Made by a program: the position numbers and the translations under genes. Shown piece after piece: positions 1 through 8,453 of a DNA stretch of 35,943 bases; position 1 is the stretch's first letter, and each line of letters begins with the position of its first letter. This DNA is from UBA1422 sp041752735. Lineage in GTDB: Bacteria > Bacillota > Clostridia > Peptostreptococcales > Anaerovoracaceae. Under the pieces are notes generated by a model. It was not told where the DNA came from. It made no database searches and saw only the letters and a program-made list of their open reading frames with translations. The stretch lies in assembly GCA_041752735.1 (NCBI GenBank), contig JBGSVW010000043.1, positions 1 to 35,943 of the forward strand, given 5' to 3'.

Positions 1-30
1 GCCCGCACAGCCCAGCACCAAAATTTTCAT
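1..30 (-). CDS. Start of a nucleotide-sugar reductase/epimerase (CapF-like), partial
   Basis: Only the first ten codons lie in the window, reading MKILVLGCAG. This is the first beta strand and the start of the glycine-rich NAD(P)-binding loop of a Rossmann-fold sugar epimerase or reductase. It follows the CapE-like gene directly, with the ATG immediately before that gene's stop in the map. In known loci capE is followed by capF and capG for UDP-N-acetyl-L-fucosamine synthesis, so CapF is the natural guess. That identity rests on gene order only; the Rossmann start is what is actually visible. Confidence 0.5.
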   Translation of the reverse strand, partial: MKILVLGCAG

Positions 31-1053
31 TTACCTTTTCTCCCATGCAGCAATTTCATCTTTAATATATTTTAGAGAACGCAGTTTATTCTTTACCTGT
101 TCCACATCGAGTCTAACTGCATTATCTGAATTGAACTCTGCCAAAAAGCTATCTCTTGACATGCCTTTCGTAAAGTAATTATCATAATTCAAATCTCTGT
201 TATCCGCAGGCACTCTATAAAAGTCGCCCATATCATATGCACAGAAGCTTTCTTCTTTGGTTAGTAGCGTTTCATACATTTTTTCTCCGTGCCTTATGCC
301 AATTTCTTTAATCTCATTATCCGAATGAAAAAGCTCTTTTAACGCCTGTGCCAGCACTCCTATCGTACATGCAGGTGCCTTCTGAACGAGGATATCTCCG
401 CTCTCCGCATTATGAAATGCGAACAGAACAAGATCTACAGCCTCTTCAAGACTCATAATAAACCGAGTCATATCAGGGTCCGTAACCGTAAGGGGTTTTC
501 CTGCTTTAATTTGTTCAATAAATAGAGGAATAACGGAACCGCGTGAGCACATTACATTCCCATAACGAGTACCGCAAATCAATGTTTGATCAACCGATAC
601 GGTTCTGGACTTTGCAACAAAAACTTTTTCCATCATTGCTTTTGATGTACCCATTGCGTTGATGGGATATGCTGCCTTATCCGTAGAAAGACAGATTACC
701 TTCTTGACGCCAGATTCAATGCAGGCAGTTAGCACATTATCTGTTCCCAAAACGTTAGTTTTTACTGCCTCAAGGGGGAAAAATTCGCAGGAAGGTACTT
801 GTTTAAGGGCTGCTGCCTGGAATACATAATCAACTCCGTACATTGCATTCTTAATGCTCTGCAGATCTCGAACATCCCCTATGTGATATTTTATTTTATC
901 GTTATTGTAGTGGTGACGCATATCATCCTGCTTTTTTTCATCGCGAGAAAAAATACGAATTTCACCTATATCCGTTTCTAAAAACCTGTTGAGTGCAGCA
1001 TTTCCAAAAGAACCTGTGCCACCTGTTATTAATAGTGTTTTATCTTTAAACAT
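31..1053 (-). CDS. capE: UDP-N-acetylglucosamine 4,6-dehydratase/5-epimerase (CapE/FnlA-like)
   Basis: This 340-residue extended SDR enzyme probably converts UDP-GlcNAc to a 4-keto-6-deoxy sugar, the first step toward UDP-L-FucNAc or UDP-L-QuiNAc. The NAD(P) loop GGTGSFG is at residues 11-17. The active site has STDK at 123-126 and M134-xxx-K138 in place of the usual YxxxK, which is typical of the CapE/FlaA1 branch. The ATG at 1053 is chosen because a GGAGG site lies just upstream; a longer frame would reach far into the neighbouring glycosyltransferase. Even so the two genes overlap by 8 bases, so they are translationally coupled. A CapF-like start follows, supporting the L-FucNAc assignment. 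Confidence 0.85.
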   Translation of the reverse strand: MFKDKTLLITGGTGSFGNAALNRFLETDIGEIRIFSRDEKKQDDMRHHYNNDKIKYHIGDVRDLQSIKNAMYGVDYVFQAAALKQVPSCEFFPLEAVKTNVLGTDNVLTACIESGVKKVICLSTDKAAYPINAMGTSKAMMEKVFVAKSRTVSVDQTLICGTRYGNVMCSRGSVIPLFIEQIKAGKPLTVTDPDMTRFIMSLEEAVDLVLFAFHNAESGDILVQKAPACTIGVLAQALKELFHSDNEIKEIGIRHGEKMYETLLTKEESFCAYDMGDFYRVPADNRDLNYDNYFTKGMSRDSFLAEFNSDNAVRLDVEQVKNKLRSLKYIKDEIAAWEKR

Positions 1054-2296
1054 TCTTATTTGCCTCCGGAATATCTTCTTGATTGATATACTTATCCATT
1101 TTATCGAGTAGCATTTCTCGCTCATAGTTTTCTTTGAAAAAAAGTAGCGAATTTTCAGCCATCTGATCCAACTCATCCTTTTGTAGATTAGTCATCTTGT
1201 GGATTATTTCATATAACCCTATATAATCCCCTGCATCACTATACATTCCAGCACCTGATTTTTGTATTATTTTCTGTGTTTCTCCATCGATTGAGGCAAT
1301 CAGAGGTATGCCGCAAGCCATGCACGACTGCACTTTTGATGGAATTGTCATTGCAAATACATCACTCTTAGACAGACAAATCAGCGCTGCATCACATGCT
1401 GCCATAAAAGCAGGAATTCTCTCTGCCGGTTGCTTCTCGATGAAATTGAAGAAGTCACTAACATCCTTCTCTTCAATGAGTTTAAGAAGGGTATCCTTAT
1501 ACCTGCCGTCTCCGATTATGGAAAACCTAACATTGGTAAGATGATTGTTTCTTAATAGTTCGGCGGTCTGTGGAAGGATTTCCAATCCTTGTGCATACCC
1601 AATATTCCCTGCAAAAACGATATTGAACTTTCCATCCTTTGGAATTTCCTCTACAGTGACCTCTTCTTTGTGAAGCGGGACGTAGAAATCTTCTGCATAT
1701 TGTGGCCAAAACTGTAATTTGTTCTCTGGAATACCCCGTGATTTTAATACCTCTACAAAGGTTTCAGAGGAGGTAAAAATCTTGTCTGAATTCGTATATA
1801 TATAGTCGCATATTTTTTCAATCGGCTTTAAAACCACTTTTGATTTTATTCCTGTTACGACCTCAAAATTATCTGGCCACAAGTCCGTAAGGTACATATA
1901 AAACGGGATCTTTCGCTTCTTAGCAAACCATATACCTGGCAGTGCTTGCGTGATAGGCGACACTTCATAATTAAAAACCAAATCGGCCTTTTCCTTCGTA
2001 AATGACTTCCAGAAGAATCCCGAGACTACAAAGGATATGTAGTTTAGTGCAAGCATTATAAAATTGTGTCCCCTTGGGATCAGTGGAATACGTTTAATTG
2101 GAATCCCGTTGTGTATTTCCTCTTTCTTGGCAGTCAGTCCGTATCCTTCGTAAAATTCGCCTTCGGGATAATTTGGTATTCCAGCTATTACCTTAACTTG
2201 ATATCCCCGTTTTACCCATTGGGTACATATATCGTTTATTCTAAATTGCTCGGGGAAAAAGTATTGGCCCACAACCAGAATGTTTTTCTTTTTCAC
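1046..2296 (-). CDS. GT4-type glycosyltransferase (WbuB-like)
   Basis: This 416-residue protein has the GT-B two-domain layout: an N-terminal Rossmann half starting with MKKKNILVVGQYFFPEQF and a C-terminal half with a NIVFAGNIGYAQGLE segment and a FSIIGDGRYKD strand. A C-terminal acidic stretch, where the EX7E motif of GT4 enzymes would lie, is poorly conserved. The opening residues match the WbuB family, which transfers L-FucNAc-type sugars in O-antigen and capsule assembly. It acts at the cytoplasmic face of the membrane on lipid-linked sugar. The start is GTG with an AAGGAG site nine bases upstream. The CapE-like neighbour would supply the donor, so an L-FucNAc or related transferase is a reasonable inference, but the acceptor cannot be read from sequence. 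Confidence 0.8.
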   Translation of the reverse strand: MKKKNILVVGQYFFPEQFRINDICTQWVKRGYQVKVIAGIPNYPEGEFYEGYGLTAKKEEIHNGIPIKRIPLIPRGHNFIMLALNYISFVVSGFFWKSFTKEKADLVFNYEVSPITQALPGIWFAKKRKIPFYMYLTDLWPDNFEVVTGIKSKVVLKPIEKICDYIYTNSDKIFTSSETFVEVLKSRGIPENKLQFWPQYAEDFYVPLHKEEVTVEEIPKDGKFNIVFAGNIGYAQGLEILPQTAELLRNNHLTNVRFSIIGDGRYKDTLLKLIEEKDVSDFFNFIEKQPAERIPAFMAACDAALICLSKSDVFAMTIPSKVQSCMACGIPLIASIDGETQKIIQKSGAGMYSDAGDYIGLYEIIHKMTNLQKDELDQMAENSLLFFKENYEREMLLDKMDKYINQEDIPEANKNV

Positions 2297-2314
2297 GAAT
2301 AACGCTCCTTACAG

Positions 2315-3658
2315 TTAAGCCAATATGATACCAATAAATTCTTTATTATACTTATCAAACGTGTATATTGCATTTTGCAGTTCATCTAAGGTGGTTTTAT
2401 TCTTCTTAACAATTGTAATCACGGCATCACAATTTAAAATATCAGAAAGTGTACCGGGGTTGTTTATGGTTTTATCATTGTACGTAATTACATAATTTTT
2501 TAGAATCTCACATGAAGAAATGTTTTCAAACACTTCCTCTGTATTTGTAATGTCTTTGCACCCTAAAATTAATATTTTATTCGATTTTGATATTGCGAGA
2601 ACGTTGTTGGCAATGACCTGGTTGATTTCATCTATTGAAAGATCATACGGTTCTTTTGCCAACTTACTAATGAAAACATCAATCTTATTGTTCTTTTTAT
2701 TTTCCTGAATATATTCACCCAGAACGTCCACACTATAATTTCCAATAATTTGTTTTCTAGTTTTTATTTTATTCGAGAAGATAACGACAACCGTAAAATA
2801 TGTCATGGCCAGTAGCATCCCACAAAGCAATCCAACAAATCCAAAGATTGCCCCCGAAAGTAACGCATATTTTTTTGTAATATATTCAGACTCAATGCTT
2901 TGCAGTTCGGATTTTTTTTCATTTAATTTAGACATAAGTGCTGCATACCCTTCTGTCTGAAATTCTTGATCCTTCTTAACCTTTGTATCTGCAACTACAG
3001 TTATGTTTTCAGAAACCAAACTAATTGAGTGCGCTGTGACGATGTTGGAGAAATCGGTTTTTTTGTTGTATACTGCTTGTTCTATTAACTGCATAATTTC
3101 ATCTGCCTGGGCATTATTAGAACCCATAACATAAATGTTAAATGAACTAATCCCATTGGCGTAATCCGTCTTTGTTTTAATCATTTGTGCCAAATAAACA
3201 GGCTTTATGTACTCATCCAGTTGATTTGCGATATCATCATATATTTCTCCGGATTCAAAATAACTGACATATGAATTTACCAAATTTTGCTGATAACCAG
3301 ATGCGTCATCTTTTATTGGAATATCAATATAAAAAGAAATAAATCCCCTTGTTACCAATGTTGGATCTAAATTTAAATAAATCGATTCTTCAAGTTCTTT
3401 TTCCTTTATTTTTACTTCAGATTGAATTTTTTCAATAGAGTCTTGCAATAGTTTCTTATCAGCTTCATACTCAGTTAACTTCGTCGCATCATTTATAAAA
3501 TCATTTGCTGTATTATTAAGTGGGATAAATTTATATAATCCTAACGCAACAGCAATCACAATACCAACCAATAAAATTTTCCTCCAATGCCTTAAAGTAA
3601 GAGGTATTAAATCATTGATGGTTACGTCATAAAACTTATTATCACAATTTGTATTCAT
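2315..3658 (-). CDS. Polysaccharide chain-length/co-polymerase protein (Wzz/CpsC-like) with C-terminal kinase-like domain
   Basis: A 447-residue membrane protein with the Wzz topology: TM1 at about residues 28-45, an external domain with a charged coiled-coil-like stretch near 55-95, and TM2 at about 265-295. It should set polymer length or assist export. Unlike the ~230-residue CpsC/YveK proteins it continues for ~150 cytoplasmic residues. That part has a KILILGCKD strand (361-369) and a closing DAVITIVKKNKTT...FIGIILA segment that resembles the fold of BY-kinases such as CpsD, but no Walker A GxxGxGKS is present. It is therefore probably a pseudokinase-like domain. No active BY-kinase gene is seen in the window. 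The GGAG ribosome site precedes ATG 3658. Confidence 0.75.
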   Translation of the reverse strand: MNTNCDNKFYDVTINDLIPLTLRHWRKILLVGIVIAVALGLYKFIPLNNTANDFINDATKLTEYEADKKLLQDSIEKIQSEVKIKEKELEESIYLNLDPTLVTRGFISFYIDIPIKDDASGYQQNLVNSYVSYFESGEIYDDIANQLDEYIKPVYLAQMIKTKTDYANGISSFNIYVMGSNNAQADEIMQLIEQAVYNKKTDFSNIVTAHSISLVSENITVVADTKVKKDQEFQTEGYAALMSKLNEKKSELQSIESEYITKKYALLSGAIFGFVGLLCGMLLAMTYFTVVVIFSNKIKTRKQIIGNYSVDVLGEYIQENKKNNKIDVFISKLAKEPYDLSIDEINQVIANNVLAISKSNKILILGCKDITNTEEVFENISSCEILKNYVITYNDKTINNPGTLSDILNCDAVITIVKKNKTTLDELQNAIYTFDKYNKEFIGIILA

Positions 3659-3732
3659 AATGAAAAACTCCTAAAGATTTAATTGCTCACAATATTATTT
3701 CGATAATGATAACTTAGACAAAGTAGTTGAGT

Positions 3733-4728
3733 TTAAGTATTATATCCGTCAGGATGACTCTTATGCCACCCCCACGCAGTTTCAATGATTGTCTCTAAGC
3801 TTGTATATTGCGGTTCCCATTTTAATATCTTCTTTGCTTTTTCAGCAGAGGCTACCAGAATCGCAGGATCGCCCGCTCGTCTAGGCTCTTCTATTGAGGG
3901 AATGTGGTGACCTGTTATTTTTCTGGCACATTCTATGACCTGATTAACAGAAAATCCAACGCCGTTGCCTAGATTAAAAATCTCGTTGTCATTATTCTGA
4001 ATCAAGTATTCAACCGCAAGTCTGTGCGCCTGTGCCAAATCCATAACGTGAATATAATCCCGGATGCATGTTCCATCAATTGTATTGTAATCATTTCCAA
4101 ACACCATTATCCGGTCTCGTTTTTTGTTCGCAACCTGTAACACAAGAGGTATTAAATGTGTCTCCGGATAGTGCGCTTCACCAATCTCTGCGCTTTCATG
4201 GGCACCACAAGCATTAAAGTATCTTAGGGAAACATATTTAATGCCATGAGCGATGCTTGTCCATTTAAACATGTTTTCCATTGCAAGCTTAGTTTCACCG
4301 TAGGTATTGGTTGGGCAAGTTCGGTCTGTCTCCAATATCGGAAGATTTTCTGGCTCCCCATACGTTGCCGCTGTTGATGAAAAGACTATTTTATTAACGC
4401 CATAAGCTACCATCGCTTCTAGTAACGACTTCGTGCCGCATACGTTGTTATCATAGTATTTCAAGGGGTTTGACATACTTTCCCCTACCAACGAGTTGGC
4501 GGCAAAATGTATGACTGCGTCAAAAGATTTTTCTTTAAAAAACAGATCCCCAAGGAACCCTTTATCTCTTATGTCGCCCCTATAAAAATTGGCTTTTTGG
4601 GGGATAGCTTCAAGATGTCCGGTTTCAAGATTATCCGCAATGACAACCTCATACCCAAAATCAATCAGATGTCGAACTGTATGTGACCCAATATACCCCG
4701 CGCCTCCCAGGACCAAGACTTTACTCAT
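3733..4728 (-). CDS. galE: UDP-glucose 4-epimerase
   Basis: GalE interconverts UDP-glucose and UDP-galactose (or the N-acetyl forms) using bound NAD. The 331-residue length is normal. The NAD loop GGAGYIG is at residues 8-14, the catalytic SST at 118-120 and the Y143-xxx-K147 pair within NTYGETK. The RYFNACGA and GDPAILVAS segments are family hallmarks. It lies inside the EPS operon, but it has its own well-formed promoter just upstream (4785-4813), so it may be expressed independently, for instance for the Leloir pathway. The ribosome site is GGGG seven bases before the ATG. Confidence 0.95.
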   Translation of the reverse strand: MSKVLVLGGAGYIGSHTVRHLIDFGYEVVIADNLETGHLEAIPQKANFYRGDIRDKGFLGDLFFKEKSFDAVIHFAANSLVGESMSNPLKYYDNNVCGTKSLLEAMVAYGVNKIVFSSTAATYGEPENLPILETDRTCPTNTYGETKLAMENMFKWTSIAHGIKYVSLRYFNACGAHESAEIGEAHYPETHLIPLVLQVANKKRDRIMVFGNDYNTIDGTCIRDYIHVMDLAQAHRLAVEYLIQNNDNEIFNLGNGVGFSVNQVIECARKITGHHIPSIEEPRRAGDPAILVASAEKAKKILKWEPQYTSLETIIETAWGWHKSHPDGYNT

Positions 4729-4784
4729 TTTTTTACCCCAAAACCATGCATTATTAATGTTTATTGGTGTTATGCTATCGTCAT

Positions 4785-4813
4785 AGTATATCCTAAAATG
4801 CTTGTTTTTTCAA
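4785..4813 (-). promoter_or_regulatory. Internal sigma-A-type promoter before galE
   Basis: On the minus strand a -35 TTGAAA (4808-4813) is separated by exactly 17 bases from a -10 TATACT (4785-4790). It sits in the 115-base gap between the epimerase gene and galE and would give a leader of about 50 bases. It would allow galE and the downstream chain-length, glycosyltransferase and CapE genes to be transcribed apart from the first three genes of the cluster. Confidence 0.65.
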
Positions 4814-4843
4814 GTATTGCGACATTTTACGCACAGCGGATTC

Positions 4844-5701
4844 TCATTTTTCCGTCAGTTCAATGGACTCTTTAAAATCTCTGATTCGATAGTTCGCCTT
4901 TGCATAGTTGCTGATGGACTTCTCATAAACCAAATTGCCAAATGCCTTATTAATCAAATCAATCTTATACAATCGTCTCAAAATCGGGTTCGCCAACTTA
5001 GTCATCCAAATCTTTTTATCATGAGCTTGCGCAATAGCCCAAACCAGATTGCTTGTTTTTACATACTCAGTATTCTGAGGGAAAAACACTCCACTTTCTT
5101 CATAATCTATCATGACTTTAATAAATTCACACAAGTTGTCTATATGGAGCATGCTTCGCTCATTGTCGATATTAGGAAACACAGGTATTTTTTTTGCAAA
5201 AGCCGCAAGTCTCTGATAATTTCCTTTAGAACCCTTCCCATATATCATCGGGGGTCTAAGCACAACAACCTGAAACGAGTCGGATGCTAATTGCATAAGT
5301 CCTTCTTCTGCCTGAAGCTTACTTTTGCCATAGAAATTACTTGGTGTTGGTATTGTATTTTTGTCAATAACCCTTTTACTACTGCTGCTATCCCCATAAA
5401 CAATGATGCTACTCATAAATATGAATTGCCTTACGCCTTCCTCTTTGGCTTTTTTGGCCGTTTCAATTGTTAGGTCTCTATTCACCTTAAAGTATAATTC
5501 TTCCATTTTAGGATCTGTGGATACATGGGCAATCCCTGCCACATGAAAAACTACAGAATATTGGGAGAAGTCCCTTTCTTTCCATAACTCGTCTTGCATA
5601 TCAACTGAATCAACTAAATAGTTATCAGATTCTTTTTTTAGCCAACTCTCAAAAGATTCACCAATATAACTATTGATTCCAGTTATTAGTATTTTCTTCA
5701 T
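4844..5701 (-). CDS. NAD-dependent sugar epimerase/reductase (extended SDR)
   Basis: A 285-residue SDR protein next to the initiating sugar transferase. The NAD-binding loop reads TGINSYIG (7-14), so the middle glycine of the usual GxxGxxG is serine. The catalytic SS is near residues 97-98 and the Y124-xxx-K128 pair is in FYGKSK. A ready comparison is the small epimerases or 4-keto reductases that pair with WbpL/PglC-type transferases, such as 4-ketoreductases making UDP-D-FucNAc or QuiNAc. With the FlaA1-like 4,6-dehydratase upstream, reduction of a 4-keto sugar is a sensible inference. The exact product is unknown. It begins 5 bases after the transferase gene. Confidence 0.75.
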   Translation of the reverse strand: MKKILITGINSYIGESFESWLKKESDNYLVDSVDMQDELWKERDFSQYSVVFHVAGIAHVSTDPKMEELYFKVNRDLTIETAKKAKEEGVRQFIFMSSIIVYGDSSSSKRVIDKNTIPTPSNFYGKSKLQAEEGLMQLASDSFQVVVLRPPMIYGKGSKGNYQRLAAFAKKIPVFPNIDNERSMLHIDNLCEFIKVMIDYEESGVFFPQNTEYVKTSNLVWAIAQAHDKKIWMTKLANPILRRLYKIDLINKAFGNLVYEKSISNYAKANYRIRDFKESIELTEK

Positions 5702-5706
5702 CTTTT

Positions 5707-6318
5707 TTATTTTTTCCCTTCGACAACGCCATCCCTTTTCAGCACTTTAATGAATGTTTGAAATAAGCACTGAATGTCGATCCAAATACTCATTCTTTCA
5801 ATATACTCACCATCCAATTTGGCTTTATCTACTATAGTAAGTTCGTCCCGCCCATTGATTTGTGCAAAGCCGGTAATCCCTGGCGCTACATGATTCACCC
5901 CATATTTATCGCGTTCTTCAATTAAATCATACTGATTCCACAAAGCAGGTCTAGGCCCAACGATTGCCATTTCGCCTTTGATAATGTTAAATAGCTGTGG
6001 AAGCTCGTCCAAGCTTGTTTTCCTTAATATTCGCCCCACTTTCGTAATGTGGCATTCGGGATTTGCCAACAGATGTGTTGGTGCGTCGTTGGGTGCGTCG
6101 ACTTTCATAGTTCTGAATTTGAGTATTTGAAAGTATATTTTATCCTTGCCAACTCTCTTTTGACGAAAAAAAACCGGACCCTTTGAATCAAGTTTTATTG
6201 ATAGCGCAATAAGAAAAAGTACTGGGGCAAGAACAAGAACTCCTAGGATGCACAGTACTAAATCAATTATTCTTTTTATTATAAAATAGTATCCACTTGT
6301 TTTATGATTGCTTTTCAA
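5707..6318 (-). CDS. Undecaprenyl-phosphate sugar-1-phosphate transferase (PglC/WcaJ type)
   Basis: This enzyme starts repeat-unit assembly by moving a sugar-1-phosphate to undecaprenyl phosphate. One membrane helix lies at about residues 18-40, followed by the bacterial-sugar-transferase domain with FRQKRVG, KFRTM, TSLDELPQLFN, GPRP and PGITGFAQ. I choose the TTG at 6318 because AAAGGA lies eight bases upstream and it follows the previous stop by 16 bases, giving a 203-residue protein of usual PglC length. A GTG at 6381 would add 21 residues and overlap the upstream gene by 47 bases, with its ribosome site about 15 bases away. Function is clear; the start is moderately sure. Confidence 0.85.
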   Translation of the reverse strand: MKSNHKTSGYYFIIKRIIDLVLCILGVLVLAPVLFLIALSIKLDSKGPVFFRQKRVGKDKIYFQILKFRTMKVDAPNDAPTHLLANPECHITKVGRILRKTSLDELPQLFNIIKGEMAIVGPRPALWNQYDLIEERDKYGVNHVAPGITGFAQINGRDELTIVDKAKLDGEYIERMSIWIDIQCLFQTFIKVLKRDGVVEGKK

Positions 6319-6334
6319 TTCTCGGTTCCTTTGT

Positions 6335-8209
6335 TTAATCAATTTCGTCTTGTACGTTATCGGTAATTGTATAGGTCCCACACAACTTACTTGTCCGTTC
6401 CTTTATGTCCGGTTGATTTTCAGTAGCTGCAATAAATAGTTTATCCAATTGATGAAGGAAGTGTTCATCGTCAAACAAAATAGGCTGCCCAACATAAATA
6501 AGATTGTTAGCTGTTCTTTGCAGCCCTTCTTCATCCATTAATAGTTCTTCGTATAGTTTTTCCCCAGGACGTAAACCCGTAATCTGTATCTCAATATCCA
6601 AGCCTGGTCGCAATCCTTTCATCCGTATAAGCTTTTCTGCCATTTCATAAATCTTCACCTGTTTTCCCATGTCCAGTACGAAAATTTCTCCGCCTTTGGC
6701 CAGCAGTGCAGTTTCCAGAATCAACGAAACCGCTTCAGGGATCGTCATGAAATAACGTGTAATATCCTTATGGGTGACTGTCACCGGACCTCCCTCTTCT
6801 ATTTGTTTCAGAAAGAGGGGGACTACAGACCCGTCGCTGCCCAGCACATTACCAAAGCGAACCGCAACAAAACGTGTTTGCGAATGATGCGCGTAATATT
6901 GCAGAATCATCTCAGCAATCCGCTTGCTCGCGCCCATAATATTAGTTGGATTAACGGCCTTATCGGTTGAAATCAACAAGAAATCTCTAGCACCGTATTT
7001 ATCCGCCATCTGGCAAAGATTCAAAGTCCCCTTACAATTATTTTTGATTGCTTCGCCTGGCGCATTTTCCATCAGGGGAACATGCTTGTGAGCCGCAGCG
7101 TGGTAAACCAACTCCGGTCGATATTGATTGAAGATGTGATCTAGTCGGTTTACATCGCGCACTGAACCAATTAATACTTGGATATCTAAATTTGTGTATT
7201 TCTTTTTCAGTTCCAACTGTAATCTATATGCACTGTTTTCGTTAATTTCTAATATCAATAATTGGCGTGGTTTATTGGCAGCAATCTGCTTACATAACTC
7301 TGAGCCTATGGACCCACCGCCTCCGGTTACCAACACGCATTTGTTCCGAAAAATAACATCTAGTCCGGAATGCTCGGGGTCGATGGCTTTACGCGTAAGT
7401 AAATCTTCAAAAGATATATCTTGAACACTGTCGGCAATATCACCTTGTACAATATTGGCAACGATGGGCAATTTTCGGATACGACAATTGGTTTGATAGC
7501 AAATCTCTACAAGGTTACTAATCACAGCAGGATCTGCAGATGGTATTGCAATGATAATTTCTTCAATTTCATATTTTTCAACTAGGTTAGGGATCTGGTT
7601 GCGGTCTCCACTGATTGGGATTCCCAACATGTACTTTCCTGCTTTATGAGGATTGTCATCTACAATACATACAACCTGGTTCTCCGCCCTTGGATTGACT
7701 CGAAGTTCATTAATTAGAATATATGCCCCGGCTCCAGCGCCAATCACCATAGTATTGCGTTTTTTGCTCTTATCCAGATTCTGGTTTCTGTAACGTCGAA
7801 GCAAGAGGATGGACATACGGCTTACAGACGTGCACGCAAACAGTAACATTGGAAAAATAAAATAGTAACTCCAAGGTATATGGCCTAAAATCATCACAAG
7901 CAAAATTTCCTTGTATGACATTTGTATGACAGTAATGACAACCACACTTACAAAGATGGTAATAATTTCATCCAATGAAGCGAAGCTCCACACACTGTGA
8001 TACAATTTGAAAATTCGAAACACAAGTAGGGTTATCAAGACATCAGGTACCAGATATAGCAGGCTGGTTTCCATATAATCCCACGGAATTTCAAAAATAT
8101 CAAAACGAATCAAAAGCCAACCAAAAACAGACAATATCACACTGATAATGTCTGCCAGCGTCAGCCATATTTTATTATGTTTCCTTGCATGTTTCCAAAA
8201 ATTCTCCAT
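6335..8209 (-). CDS. Membrane NDP-sugar 4,6-dehydratase (FlaA1/WbpM/PglF family)
   Basis: A full-length 624-residue member of the large FlaA1-type dehydratases. Four membrane helices occupy roughly residues 15-135. A CoA-binding-like Rossmann domain with VIGAGAGAYIL (155-165) follows, then the catalytic SDR domain with TGGGGSIG (295-302), STDK (414-417) and M425-xxx-K429 in place of YxxxK. Such enzymes turn UDP-GlcNAc into UDP-4-keto-6-deoxy-GlcNAc for QuiNAc, bacillosamine or FucNAc synthesis. It is the first gene of the EPS operon, downstream of a strong promoter and a leader hairpin. AAAGGA precedes the ATG by seven bases. Confidence 0.9.
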   Translation of the reverse strand: MENFWKHARKHNKIWLTLADIISVILSVFGWLLIRFDIFEIPWDYMETSLLYLVPDVLITLLVFRIFKLYHSVWSFASLDEIITIFVSVVVITVIQMSYKEILLVMILGHIPWSYYFIFPMLLFACTSVSRMSILLLRRYRNQNLDKSKKRNTMVIGAGAGAYILINELRVNPRAENQVVCIVDDNPHKAGKYMLGIPISGDRNQIPNLVEKYEIEEIIIAIPSADPAVISNLVEICYQTNCRIRKLPIVANIVQGDIADSVQDISFEDLLTRKAIDPEHSGLDVIFRNKCVLVTGGGGSIGSELCKQIAANKPRQLLILEINENSAYRLQLELKKKYTNLDIQVLIGSVRDVNRLDHIFNQYRPELVYHAAAHKHVPLMENAPGEAIKNNCKGTLNLCQMADKYGARDFLLISTDKAVNPTNIMGASKRIAEMILQYYAHHSQTRFVAVRFGNVLGSDGSVVPLFLKQIEEGGPVTVTHKDITRYFMTIPEAVSLILETALLAKGGEIFVLDMGKQVKIYEMAEKLIRMKGLRPGLDIEIQITGLRPGEKLYEELLMDEEGLQRTANNLIYVGQPILFDDEHFLHQLDKLFIAATENQPDIKERTSKLCGTYTITDNVQDEID

Positions 8210-8290
8210 CCCCTAGTCCTTTCGTATCTTTTGCATCTTGTTTTTTCGTTGTGGGAATGTTTTCGTTATATTCTTTATAGTCATAATCTG

Positions 8291-8323
8291 AAAAAAAAGC
8301 ATATTCGATTTTCGAGTAGCTTT
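8291..8323 (-). terminator. Hairpin plus U-tract in the EPS operon leader (possible attenuator)
   Basis: On the minus strand AAAGC-UA-UCGA pairs with UCGA-UA-GCUUU around an AAA loop, with one mismatch and one bulged base. A run of T follows at 8291-8295. The hairpin starts about 20 bases after the predicted start of the EPS promoter. It could be a leader attenuator, or a terminator for transcripts coming through from larC that happens to lie after the promoter. The stem is AU-rich, so its strength is uncertain. Confidence 0.45.
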
Positions 8324-8349
8324 GCCCTTTGTTTTACTTCTAGCAATTT

Positions 8350-8378
8350 ATTCTATACTAAACAGTCGTCTGTGTCAA
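8350..8378 (-). promoter_or_regulatory. Strong sigma-A-type promoter of the EPS operon
   Basis: The minus strand carries a perfect -35 TTGACA (8373-8378), a 17-base spacer and a -10 TAGAAT (8350-8355). The predicted start is near 8343, giving a leader of about 134 bases to the first EPS gene. The promoter lies 75 bases beyond the end of the truncated larC frame. Confidence 0.8.
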
Positions 8379-8453
8379 TTGATAGAGGCTTGAAATGCTA
8401 GTGTTTGAAGTGAAACGCCAAGCTTAACGGCAAGGGTTAATCATGCTCTAAAA

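Noticed and set aside
4802..5290. 162-residue plus-strand frame opposite the sugar epimerase gene
   Set aside because: It mirrors a well-supported SDR gene, has no ribosome site, and its composition is that of an antisense frame.
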